DNA of 7,722 nucleotides from Proteobacteria bacterium SG_bin5 (lineage in GTDB: Bacteria > Pseudomonadota > Alphaproteobacteria > Sphingomonadales > Sphingomonadaceae). Where the stretch lies: the NCBI GenBank assembly GCA_002083475.1, contig LWDI01000008.1:1-7722 (forward strand). The letters run 5' to 3'. The position numbers were made by a program, and so were the translations under genes. The notes beneath the pieces are model-generated. The model was not told where the DNA came from. It searched no databases and was given only the letters and a program-made list of their open reading frames with translations. Below, in pieces: positions 1 through 5,477 of this stretch. Within the stretch, counting starts at the first letter, position 1. Each line of letters starts with the position of its first letter.

Positions 1-735
1 CGCGCGCTGCTCGCGCCGATGGTCGCCGCGCTCGCCGAGGATCCCTGGTTCGAGCCGCCGCTGCGCGTCCAGCGCGAGGGCGGCCGGCTGGGCGCGGTGC
101 TTTACGAACATCCCGCGCTCACCCTCACCGGTACGCTCGTGGCGCCGAGCGACACCGCGCCCGCGCGGCTGATCGTGCCCGGGCGGCTGAGCGTGGTGCG
201 CTATCAGCGCGGCTCGGGGCGTTTGCTCTTGTGGCGCGCCGAGCCGGCGGGGCCTGATTTTTGCGCCGCGCGCGCCGCGCCGATCGTCCCCGTGGGCGCG
301 GTGGGTTTGCGCGACGGGCTGGTGCGGCGGATCGATGGGCGCAGCCATGCCCAGGCGATCGAGGGCGCGACCGGCGATCTGGTGATCCTCACCGCGACGA
401 TCGCCGCCGAGGCCGCCCCCTTCGCGCGCGATTATGATCGCGCGAGTGGGCGGCTGGCGCGGGTCGCCGCGCTCGATCACGCCGCCTCGCGCGCGCAATT
501 GCTGCTCGGCTATTTGCGCGCCGCGCGCCGCGCCGAGGCGACCCCGGCGTTCGACGCCGCGAGCCGATCGCGCGCTTATTTCCTGCGCTGGGCGGCGATG
601 CGCGAATGGCTCGCGCTCGATGCCCAAAGCGCGCTGCCCCGGTTGCGCGCGCTGGCGGACGACCCCAATGACGAAGTGCGCGCCGCCGCCCGCGCCACCC
701 TGCCCCAGGTCGAGGCGGCGCTCGCGTGCCGCTAG
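1..735 (+). CDS. Protein of unknown function with C-terminal HEAT-like repeat (5' end outside window)
   Basis: The reading frame is open from the first base, so the ATG at 19 is probably internal and the true start lies upstream; 244 residues are visible. I do not recognise a named family. Counting the Met at 19 as residue 1, the first half is rich in short beta-type stretches (about 24-75 and 95-130). It is followed by a Tyr-containing segment, DYDRASGRL (138-146), and then helices. The end (about 203-236, with the core DPNDEVRAAARATL) reads as a HEAT-type helical repeat, usually a protein-binding surface. There is no signal peptide or membrane segment in the visible part. Its last 10 bases overlap the next gene, which suggests coupled translation and a joint job. 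The order of elements resembles that of the downstream cupin-like protein, including a His at residue 110, but no HxH metal motif is visible. Being a real gene is well supported by codon use; function is unknown. Confidence 0.8.
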   Translation, partial: RALLAPMVAALAEDPWFEPPLRVQREGGRLGAVLYEHPALTLTGTLVAPSDTAPARLIVPGRLSVVRYQRGSGRLLLWRAEPAGPDFCAARAAPIVPVGAVGLRDGLVRRIDGRSHAQAIEGATGDLVILTATIAAEAAPFARDYDRASGRLARVAALDHAASRAQLLLGYLRAARRAEATPAFDAASRSRAYFLRWAAMREWLALDAQSALPRLRALADDPNDEVRAAARATLPQVEAALACR

Positions 736-1601
736 CGCTCGACCCCGGGGCGGGGCCGCCGATCACGCTCGACGAGCTGATCGACGCGCTCGCCGACGCC
801 CATATCGACCCGCGCGACGTCGATGCGCTCGCGAGCCTGGGGCCGATCTTCGCGCGGCTCGGGCGCAACGCCGATTTCCTCGCCGAGCGCGCGACCGCCG
901 AATTGCTGCGCCGCGCCGATGAAGCGCGGCCGCTCTATGGCCCGCAAGTGCTGCTGCTCCACCCGCCCGACGGCCGCTTTCTGCTGCGCGCCTGTTTCTG
1001 GCCCGCCGCCGACGACGCCGTCACCCGCGCGGCGGGGGCGGCGGCCTTTTTCTATGGCCTGCCGCACGACCATAATTTCAGCTTTCTGAGCTATGGCTAT
1101 TTCGGCCCCGGTTATGACAGCGACGATTATGAATATGACGGCTGGTCGCTGCGCGGCGAACCCGGCGAGGCGGCGGGGCTGATCGCGCGCGGGCGGCGCC
1201 GGCTGACCCCCGGCGCGCTGGTGCTCTATCGCGCGCGGCGCGACGTCCATTGCCAGCTGCCGCCGCCGGCGCTGTCGGTCTCGCTCAATCTGATGGCGTT
1301 CGATCCCGCCCAGCCCTGGATCGATCAATATCGCTTCGATCTGGCGACGGGCACGATCGCGCAAGGCTTGACGACCGCCCCCGCCGAGGCGTTGCTCGCG
1401 CTCGCGGTGGCGTTCGGCACCGGGGCGGACGTCGCGGCGCGGTTGGCGCGTGGGCACCCAATGCCCCGGCTGCGGCTGGCGGCTTATGCCGCGCTCGCCG
1501 CCGCCGATGGCGATCGCGCGCAAGATTATTGGGAAGCGGCGGCGGACGATCCCGCCTTGGCGGCCTGGGCGCGGACGCGCTTGGCAAGGTTAGGCGCGTG
1601 A
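726..1601 (+). CDS. Cupin-like putative metalloprotein with C-terminal helical repeats
   Basis: This 291-residue protein starts at a GTG that overlaps the end of the preceding gene by 10 bases; no other start fits the coding signal as well. A helical N-terminus (about 14-66) leads to a beta-rich core. There, HDHNF (114-118) is followed by Glu136 in DYEYDG, and later by a PG turn at 162-163, His175 in RRDVHCQLPP and Asn188. This spacing matches the two cupin motifs (HxH...E, then PxG/PG...H...N), so His114, His116, Glu136 and His175 are the likely metal ligands. The C-terminus (about 244-290) is helical and HEAT-like. Cupin-fold proteins include iron-dependent oxygenases, isomerases and sugar-binding sensors, so enzyme activity is an inference and the substrate unknown. 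No signal peptide or membrane segment is seen, so it is probably cytoplasmic. The overlap with the HEAT-repeat gene suggests that the two proteins work together. Confidence 0.8.
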   Translation: MPLALDPGAGPPITLDELIDALADAHIDPRDVDALASLGPIFARLGRNADFLAERATAELLRRADEARPLYGPQVLLLHPPDGRFLLRACFWPAADDAVTRAAGAAAFFYGLPHDHNFSFLSYGYFGPGYDSDDYEYDGWSLRGEPGEAAGLIARGRRRLTPGALVLYRARRDVHCQLPPPALSVSLNLMAFDPAQPWIDQYRFDLATGTIAQGLTTAPAEALLALAVAFGTGADVAARLARGHPMPRLRLAAYAALAAADGDRAQDYWEAAADDPALAAWARTRLARLGA

Positions 1602-1753
1602 CGACGATAGGCTGAAGCCACCGCGCTGACGATCCGCCGATCGCCCCATCTTCGATGCTGCTTCACGGACCCGGCGATACCAGATGCGCACGAAAAGGCA
1701 CCGCATCGATCTCGCGCGCCGACTTGGCGGCGATCGGCATCGCGCGGCGCGTG

Positions 1754-1865
1754 TTTCTAGAGCGATTTCCAGGCAGGTGGAATCACCTGCCGACTCGGAA
1801 ATCGCGGCAAATGAAAGATCTAGAGCGGCGATCCGGTGCAATCGGATCGGAAACCGCTCTAGAAA
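1754..1865. repeat. Hairpin-rich intergenic repeat with TTTCTAGAGCG ends
   Basis: The ends form a perfect 11-base inverted repeat: TTTCTAGAGCG at 1754-1764 and its complement at 1855-1865. Inside are two hairpins. The first has arms GCGATTTCC (1762-1770) and GGAAATCGC (1797-1805) around a perfect inner stem, GGCAGGTG (1772-1779) with CACCTGCC (1784-1791) and a GAAT loop. The second has arms TCTAGAGCGG (1819-1828) and CCGCTCTAGA (1854-1863) around CGATCCG (1829-1835) and CGGATCG (1843-1849). The right-hand arm can therefore pair with either of two left arms. Intergenic repeats of this look (TCTAGAGC...) are common in alphaproteobacteria. I infer a REP- or MITE-like element, but no copy number can be seen here. 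Confidence 0.7.
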
Positions 1866-1893
1866 TTTCGACACGCGCATTGTTCGTCTCACC

Positions 1894-1923
1894 CCAAAAC
1901 AATCTCCATTTTGGACATTGTTT
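1894..1923. promoter_or_regulatory. Candidate operator/promoter region: overlapping small inverted repeats
   Basis: Two interleaved inverted repeats lie in an AT-rich patch 53-82 bases before the regulator start. One is AAACAAT (1897-1903) with ATTGTTT (1917-1923); the other is CCAAAA (1894-1899) with TTTTGG (1909-1914). TTGGAC at 1911-1916 could be a -35 element, but the -10 match at the usual distance (TCGATG, 1934-1939) is poor. Symmetric AT-rich sites just upstream of a regulator gene often bind that regulator or another dimeric repressor. OmpR-family proteins more often use direct repeats, so the link to the neighbouring regulator is speculative. Confidence 0.25.
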
Positions 1924-1975
1924 CGCCGCGACCTCGATGAACCCCGGCTAGTCTTCGCGCGCCGCCTGACGAGTA

Positions 1976-2617
1976 ATGCGCATGACCTCGCTATTCCTCG
2001 CCGTTCCCGATCGACCTGGCCTGCCCGCCGCGCTCGCGGCGCGGGGGATCGCGGTCGGCAAGGCGCCGGACTTGCGCGACGCGGCGCGGCTCGGCTGGCT
2101 CGCCCCCGATGCCATGCCCGCAGCCGTGCTCGCCGAACTCGGCGACGGGCCGCCGCGCGCGCTGCTCACCCCGGGCGATGACCAAGCACAGATCGCGGCA
2201 CTCGACGCGGGCGCCGACGCGGTGTTCGCCGCAAGGCAGAGCGACGCGCTGATCGCCGCCCAGCTCGCCACGCTGATCGAGCGCTGCAACCGCGCGCGGC
2301 TGACGATCGGCGAGCTGGTGATCGATCCGGTCGAGCGGCGCGTGTGGCGCGGCGGGCGCGCGATCGACTTGTTGCCGCGCGAATATCGCCTGCTCGCCGA
2401 ACTCGCGCGCTGCCCGGGCCGGCCGGTCTCGCGCCAGCATCTGCTCGAGCGCGTGTGCGGGCTCGCCTTCGAACCGGGCACCAACGTGCTCGAAGTCCAT
2501 GTCAGCCGGCTGCGCGCCAAGCTCGATCGCGGCTTTCCGGTGCCCCTGGTGCGCACCGAAAAGGGCTTTGGCTATCGCCTCGCGACCGGCGTTGAACCCG
2601 CGCGCGCCAGCGGCTAG
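1976..2617 (+). CDS. OmpR/PhoB-type winged-helix transcriptional regulator with degenerate receiver
   Basis: The 213-residue protein has a convincing C-terminal winged-helix DNA-binding domain of the OmpR/PhoB class (about 112-202). It contains the turn LLPREYRLLAELARCPGRPVS, the recognition helix NVLEVHVSRLRAKL (170-183) and the closing hairpin VRTEKGFGYRL (192-202). The N-terminal half has receiver-like size and keeps a recognisable ALDAGADAVF stretch (75-84) corresponding to the alpha4/beta5 area. However, the usual phospho-accepting Asp after beta3 cannot be identified, and the conserved Lys of the KP motif is replaced in AARQ (85-88). Phosphorylation-independent control, or control by ligand or partner binding, is therefore likely. 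No sensor kinase is adjacent. The start ATG at 1976 is followed by another Met at residue 3 (ATG at 1982), which could be the real start. The acyl-CoA synthetase begins 33 bases after the stop on the same strand, so it may be co-transcribed and be the target. Confidence 0.85.
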   Translation: MRMTSLFLAVPDRPGLPAALAARGIAVGKAPDLRDAARLGWLAPDAMPAAVLAELGDGPPRALLTPGDDQAQIAALDAGADAVFAARQSDALIAAQLATLIERCNRARLTIGELVIDPVERRVWRGGRAIDLLPREYRLLAELARCPGRPVSRQHLLERVCGLAFEPGTNVLEVHVSRLRAKLDRGFPVPLVRTEKGFGYRLATGVEPARASG

Positions 2618-2650
2618 CCTTTCTTCCCAAGAAAAAAGGGGAGAGGAAGG

Positions 2651-4189
2651 ATGCACCCCAGCGTCCACGCACGGCGCACGCCCGACAAGGCCGCGCTGAT
2701 CGTCGCCGAAACCGGCGAAACGATGAGCTATGCCGAGCTCGACGCGCGCGCCAACCGCGCCGCGCATCTGTTCCGTGCGGCGGGGCTCGGCATCGGCGAC
2801 ACGGTCTCGATCTTCTGCGACAATCGCCCCGAATTCTATGAACTCGTCTGGGGCGCGCAGCGCGCCGGGCTGATCTATGTCTGCGTCCCCGCCCGGCTCA
2901 CCGCGCCCGAGGTCGGCTATATCGTGAGCGATTCGGGCGCGAAGCTGCTCGTCGCCGCCGCCGCGCTCGGCGAGGTGCTGGCGGCGCTCCCCGGGCTGCT
3001 CCCCGGCGTCCAGCGCTATCTGCTCGGCGGCGACCTCCCCGGCTGGGCGGGCTGGGAAGCCGCGACCGCCGCGCTCCCCACGACCCCGATCGCCGACGAG
3101 CGCGCCGGAATCGACATGCTCTATAGCTCGGGCACCACTGGCCGGCCCAAGGGGGTGCGCGTCGCCCTGCCCGAAAATCCCGAGCTCGCCGCGCCCAATG
3201 TGCTGGTGATGCTGGCGCAGGCGCTCTATAAATTGTCGGGCGAGAGCATCTATCTCTCCCCCGCCCCGCTCTATCACGCCGCCCCCTTGCGCTGGTCGAT
3301 GACGGTGCAGCGGCTGGGCGGCACGGTGGTGATGATGCGCCATTTCGAGCCCGAGGCCGCGCTCGCCGCGATCGCGCGCTACCGCGTCACCGACAGCCAA
3401 TGGGTGCCGACCCATTTCGTCCGCCTGCTGAAGCTGCCCGAAGCGGCGCGTGCGGCCCATGATCTGTCGAGCCTGCGCACCGCGATCCACGCCGCCGCGC
3501 CCTGCCCGATCCCGGTCAAGCGCGCGATGATCGAGTGGTGGGGGCCGGTGCTCTATGAATATTATGCGGGCTCCGAGGGCAATGGACTGACGACGATCGA
3601 TTCGGCGCAGTGGCTCGCGCATCCCGGCTCGGTCGGTAAGGCGGCCTATGGCGTGCTCCACATTTGCGACGAGACGGGCGCCGAGCTGCCGCCGGGGGCC
3701 GAGGGGCTGGTCTATTTCGAAGGCGGCGGGGTGTTCGAATATCACAACGATCCCGCCAAGACCGCCGAGGCGCGCCACCCCCGGGGCTGGACGACGCTCG
3801 GCGATATCGGCCGGCTCGACGCGGAGGGCTATCTCTACCTCACCGATCGCAAGAGCTTCATGATCATCTCGGGCGGGGTGAACATCTATCCGCAGGAGAT
3901 CGAGAATCGGCTGATCACGCATCCGAAGGTGGCCGATGCGGCGGTGATCGGCGCGCCCTGCCCCGATATGGGCGAGCGCGTGGTCGCGGTGGTGCAGCCG
4001 CTCGACATGGGCGAGGCCGGACCGGCGCTCGCCGAGGAATTGACGCGCTGGTGCCGCGCCGAATTGTCGGGCGTGAAGACGCCGCGCCAATTCGATTTCA
4101 CCGACGCCCTCCCCCGCGCGCCGACGGGCAAGCTCTATAAGCGGCTGCTGCGCGATCGCTATTGGGGCAAGGAAAGCGGGATGGTGTGA
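2651..4189 (+). CDS. Acyl-CoA synthetase (AMP-forming, FadD-like)
   Basis: This 512-residue enzyme of the adenylate-forming (ANL) superfamily activates a carboxylic acid to its acyl-AMP and then to the CoA thioester at the expense of ATP. All core motifs are present: the P-loop YSSGTTGRPKG (158-168), the adenine-binding YYAGSEG (304-310), TTLGD with the ribose-contacting Asp385, the hinge DRK (399-401) followed by the GGVNIYPQEIE loop (408-418), and the catalytic Lys494 in PTGK near the C-terminus. Length is normal for the family. The ATG at 2651 follows a purine-rich GAGAGGAAGG, and MHPSVHARRTPDKAAL is a family-typical start. No membrane segment is seen, so it is probably cytoplasmic. Together with the neighbouring hydratase, dehydrogenase and thiolase it should feed a beta-oxidation route. 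The acid (fatty, aromatic, terpenoid or steroid side chain) cannot be told from the sequence. Confidence 0.93.
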   Translation: MHPSVHARRTPDKAALIVAETGETMSYAELDARANRAAHLFRAAGLGIGDTVSIFCDNRPEFYELVWGAQRAGLIYVCVPARLTAPEVGYIVSDSGAKLLVAAAALGEVLAALPGLLPGVQRYLLGGDLPGWAGWEAATAALPTTPIADERAGIDMLYSSGTTGRPKGVRVALPENPELAAPNVLVMLAQALYKLSGESIYLSPAPLYHAAPLRWSMTVQRLGGTVVMMRHFEPEAALAAIARYRVTDSQWVPTHFVRLLKLPEAARAAHDLSSLRTAIHAAAPCPIPVKRAMIEWWGPVLYEYYAGSEGNGLTTIDSAQWLAHPGSVGKAAYGVLHICDETGAELPPGAEGLVYFEGGGVFEYHNDPAKTAEARHPRGWTTLGDIGRLDAEGYLYLTDRKSFMIISGGVNIYPQEIENRLITHPKVADAAVIGAPCPDMGERVVAVVQPLDMGEAGPALAEELTRWCRAELSGVKTPRQFDFTDALPRAPTGKLYKRLLRDRYWGKESGMV

Positions 4190-4196
4190 GCGCGAA

Positions 4197-4340
4197 ATCC
4201 TCCCCGTTCACGGGGAGGGGGACCATTCGCGCGAGCGAATGGTGGAGGGGGGCGGGCCAAGAAGCCGAACGCACGCGGGTAGCACTCCCCCTCCGTCAGC
4301 CGCCTCGGCGGCTGACACCTCCCCGCGAACGGGGAGGAAT
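4197..4340. repeat. Array of four GC-rich hairpins (intergenic repeat)
   Basis: Four strong stem-loops follow one another. CCTCCCCG/CGGGGAGG has a TTCA loop (4199-4218). ACCATTCGC/GCGAATGGT has a GCGA loop (4222-4243). GTCAGCCGCC/GGCGGCTGAC spans 4295-4316. CCTCCCCG/CGGGGAGG has a CGAA loop (4318-4337). The first and last hairpins are also inverted copies of each other (20 of 21 bases across 4198-4218 and 4318-4338), so the whole unit can fold as one large stem around the middle. It fills most of the 225-base gap between the synthetase and the hydratase. Modules of this look are familiar from sphingomonad intergenic DNA (recalled, not searched). It could attenuate transcription or stabilise mRNA ends. 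Confidence 0.8.
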
Positions 4341-4402
4341 TCGCGGCTACCGCCCCCGTTGCAAGCCGCCCGCGCCTCGCGCACAAAGCGCCGCAACCTT
4401 TT

Positions 4403-4408
4403 TAGGAG
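4403..4408 (+). promoter_or_regulatory. Ribosome-binding site of the enoyl-CoA hydratase gene
   Basis: TAGGAG lies six bases before the ATG at 4415. It is the best Shine-Dalgarno match in the neighbourhood and fixes the start of the hydratase just beyond the hairpin-repeat array. Confidence 0.7.
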
Positions 4409-4414
4409 CCCCCG

Positions 4415-5200
4415 ATGGAAGACCGCGTCCGCGTCACGCTTGCCGATCACGTCGCCGAGGTGCGGCTGTCGCGGCCCGACAAGATGAACGCGCTCGATCC
4501 CGCGATGTTCGAGGGCATCGTCGCCGCGATCGAGCAAGTGCAGGCGATGGCGGGCGTGCGCTGCGTCGTACTCGCCGGCGAGGGCCGCGCGTTCTGCGCC
4601 GGGCTCGATATGGCGAGCATGGCGGCGGGCGGCTCGGGCATGGACCTCCACCACCGCCCCTATGGCAATGGCGCCAATCTCGTCCAGCAAGTCGCCTGGG
4701 GCTGGCGAAGCCTGCCGGTGCCGGTGATCGCCTCGGTGCACGGCGTGGCCTTCGGCGGCGGGTTCCAGATCATGTCGGGCGCCGACGTCCGCATCGCCGC
4801 GCCGGGAACGCGTTTCGCGATCCGCGAGGCGCATTGGGGCCTCATCCCCGACATGGCCGGGCCGACGCTGTGGCGCACCTTGGTGCGCGACGACATCCTC
4901 CGCGAGCTGACCTATACCGCGCGCGAGTTCGATGCCGAGGAGGCCGCGCGGCTGGGCTTCGTAACGCGCATCGCCGACCACCCGCTCGACGCCGCGCACG
5001 AACTCGCCCGCGCGATCGCCGCGCGCAACCCCGAAGCGACGCGCGCGGCCAAGGCCTTGTACAACCGCGTGCCCGATGCGACCGACGCGGAAATCCTGGT
5101 CGCCGAGAGCGAGCTGCAATTGCAGGTGATCCGCCGGCCCAACCAGATCGAGGCGGTGCGGGCGAATATGGAGAAGCGTGCGGCGGTGTTCGAGGATTGA
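4415..5200 (+). CDS. Enoyl-CoA hydratase/isomerase (crotonase superfamily)
   Basis: The 261-residue protein is a full-length crotonase-fold enzyme, expected to add water to a trans-2-enoyl-CoA or to shift its double bond. The oxyanion-hole segments are FCAGLD (60-65) and HGVAFGGGFQ (109-118). By alignment from memory with rat enoyl-CoA hydratase, Glu138 (in IREAHWG) and Glu164 (in LRELTYT) sit at the two catalytic glutamate positions, so hydratase activity is credible. Asp146 in LIPDMAG falls where dienoyl-CoA isomerases (ECH1 type) carry a catalytic Asp, whereas classical hydratases have Gly. The ECH1 Asp at the GGGVD position is Gln118 here. The C-terminal helix (IEAVRANMEKRAAVFED) is family-typical. 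The gene lies 225 bases after the synthetase on the same strand and converges with the dehydrogenase gene. Superfamily assignment is firm; the exact reaction is open. Confidence 0.9.
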   Translation: MEDRVRVTLADHVAEVRLSRPDKMNALDPAMFEGIVAAIEQVQAMAGVRCVVLAGEGRAFCAGLDMASMAAGGSGMDLHHRPYGNGANLVQQVAWGWRSLPVPVIASVHGVAFGGGFQIMSGADVRIAAPGTRFAIREAHWGLIPDMAGPTLWRTLVRDDILRELTYTAREFDAEEAARLGFVTRIADHPLDAAHELARAIAARNPEATRAAKALYNRVPDATDAEILVAESELQLQVIRRPNQIEAVRANMEKRAAVFED

Positions 5201-5282
5201 GGTTTTTTGGCCTCACACGAAGCCACGAAGACACGAAGAAAGATTCGAGATGGCGGCGGCGGGCGTGCGGCGTCGCTCGCCT

Positions 5283-5316
5283 AAAAAAGCCCCCGCGACG
5301 CGGGGGCTTAATTTTA
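5283..5316. terminator. Bidirectional factor-independent terminator
   Basis: The hairpin GCCCCCGC-GAC-GCGGGGGC (5289-5307) has an eight-pair, all-G/C stem. It is flanked on the left by six A residues (5283-5288), which read as a T-run on the minus strand, and on the right by TTAATTTTATT. The minus-strand version is the stronger terminator and would stop transcription from the dehydrogenase gene. The plus-strand version would stop transcription from the hydratase gene. The position between two convergent stops fits both roles. Confidence 0.88.
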
Positions 5317-5326
5317 TTCTGAGTGT

Positions 5327-5423
5327 TAGAGCTGTTTGCGATCACACGGGTTCAATGGCTCGACGGATAAAGCTCCTCCCCTTCCAGGGGAGGAGCGAAC
5401 CGGTTCGATCGCAAACAGCTCTA
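5327..5423. repeat. Inner inverted repeat with TAGAGC/GCTCTA ends and central hairpin
   Basis: Perfect 17-base arms, TAGAGCTGTTTGCGATC at 5327-5343 and its complement at 5407-5423, enclose a perfect ten-pair hairpin GCTCCTCCCC (5372-5381) / GGGGAGGAGC (5387-5396) with a TTCCA loop. The palindrome CGAACCGGTTCG sits just inside the right arm. The ends share TAGAGC...GCTCTA with the repeat at 1754-1865, which suggests one family of small non-coding elements. At 97 bases it is too short to encode its own transposase. Confidence 0.82.
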
Positions 5424-5477
5424 GCCTGCGATCTGGGCCCTTCTTTGTGTCTTCGTGGCTTCGTGTGAGTCAATAAA

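Larger units (their letters stand above)
1602..1975. other. 374-base non-coding spacer upstream of the regulator gene
   Basis: No convincing gene lies here. Short open frames on both strands cross a hairpin repeat and lack ribosome-binding sites or coding-type composition. The first 150 bases (1602-1753) show nothing recognisable apart from a 25-codon minus-strand frame (1663-1740) that I do not accept as a gene. The middle holds the repeat at 1754-1865. The last 110 bases turn AT-richer around 1871-1923, as expected for a promoter area, and contain a small inverted repeat. No clear factor-independent terminator for the upstream gene pair was found, although the repeat hairpins could slow or stop transcription. 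Confidence 0.6.
5212..5469. repeat. Nested inverted repeat between convergent genes
   Basis: The outer arms are 29 bases long (5212-5240 and 5441-5469). They read CTCACACGAAGCCACGAAGA and onward against the complement, with 28 of 29 positions pairing. They enclose the terminator hairpin (5289-5307) and a second inverted repeat (5327-5423). The left arm starts 11 bases after the hydratase stop, and the right arm ends 8 bases before the last codon of the dehydrogenase gene, so the element fills practically the whole spacer. The arms contain a repeated ACGAAG word but no coding potential. Origin by insertion, or successive insertion into an older repeat, is an inference. Confidence 0.85.

Noticed and set aside
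732..1523. Minus-strand open frame of 263 codons
   Set aside because: It is antisense to the cupin-like gene, has low-complexity Arg/Gly/Glu composition and no start context.
1663..1740. 25-codon minus-strand frame beginning MPIAAKSAREIDAV
   Set aside because: The composition is protein-like and could be a gene remnant, but it has no ribosome-binding site and is too short to judge.
1655..1951. Overlapping short frames on both strands in the first long spacer (also 1590-1892)
   Set aside because: They run through the hairpin repeat, have no ribosome-binding site, and their composition follows the repeat rather than codon bias.
2618..2640. Possible terminator hairpin between the regulator and the synthetase (CCTTTCTT...AAGAAAAAAGG)
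   Set aside because: The stem is weak and imperfect, and no T-run follows on the plus strand; the A-rich part is more likely just leader sequence before the purine-rich ribosome-binding region.
1991..4090. Long open frame of 699 codons on the minus strand
   Set aside because: It lies opposite the regulator and the acyl-CoA synthetase, both with clear family motifs. Its translation is rich in Arg, His and Gly with no domain, as expected for an antisense shadow in GC-rich DNA.
4162..5322. Plus-strand open frame of 386 codons
   Set aside because: It runs through the hairpin array and the hydratase in another frame, with an Arg-rich translation and no domain; the hydratase frame has the motifs.
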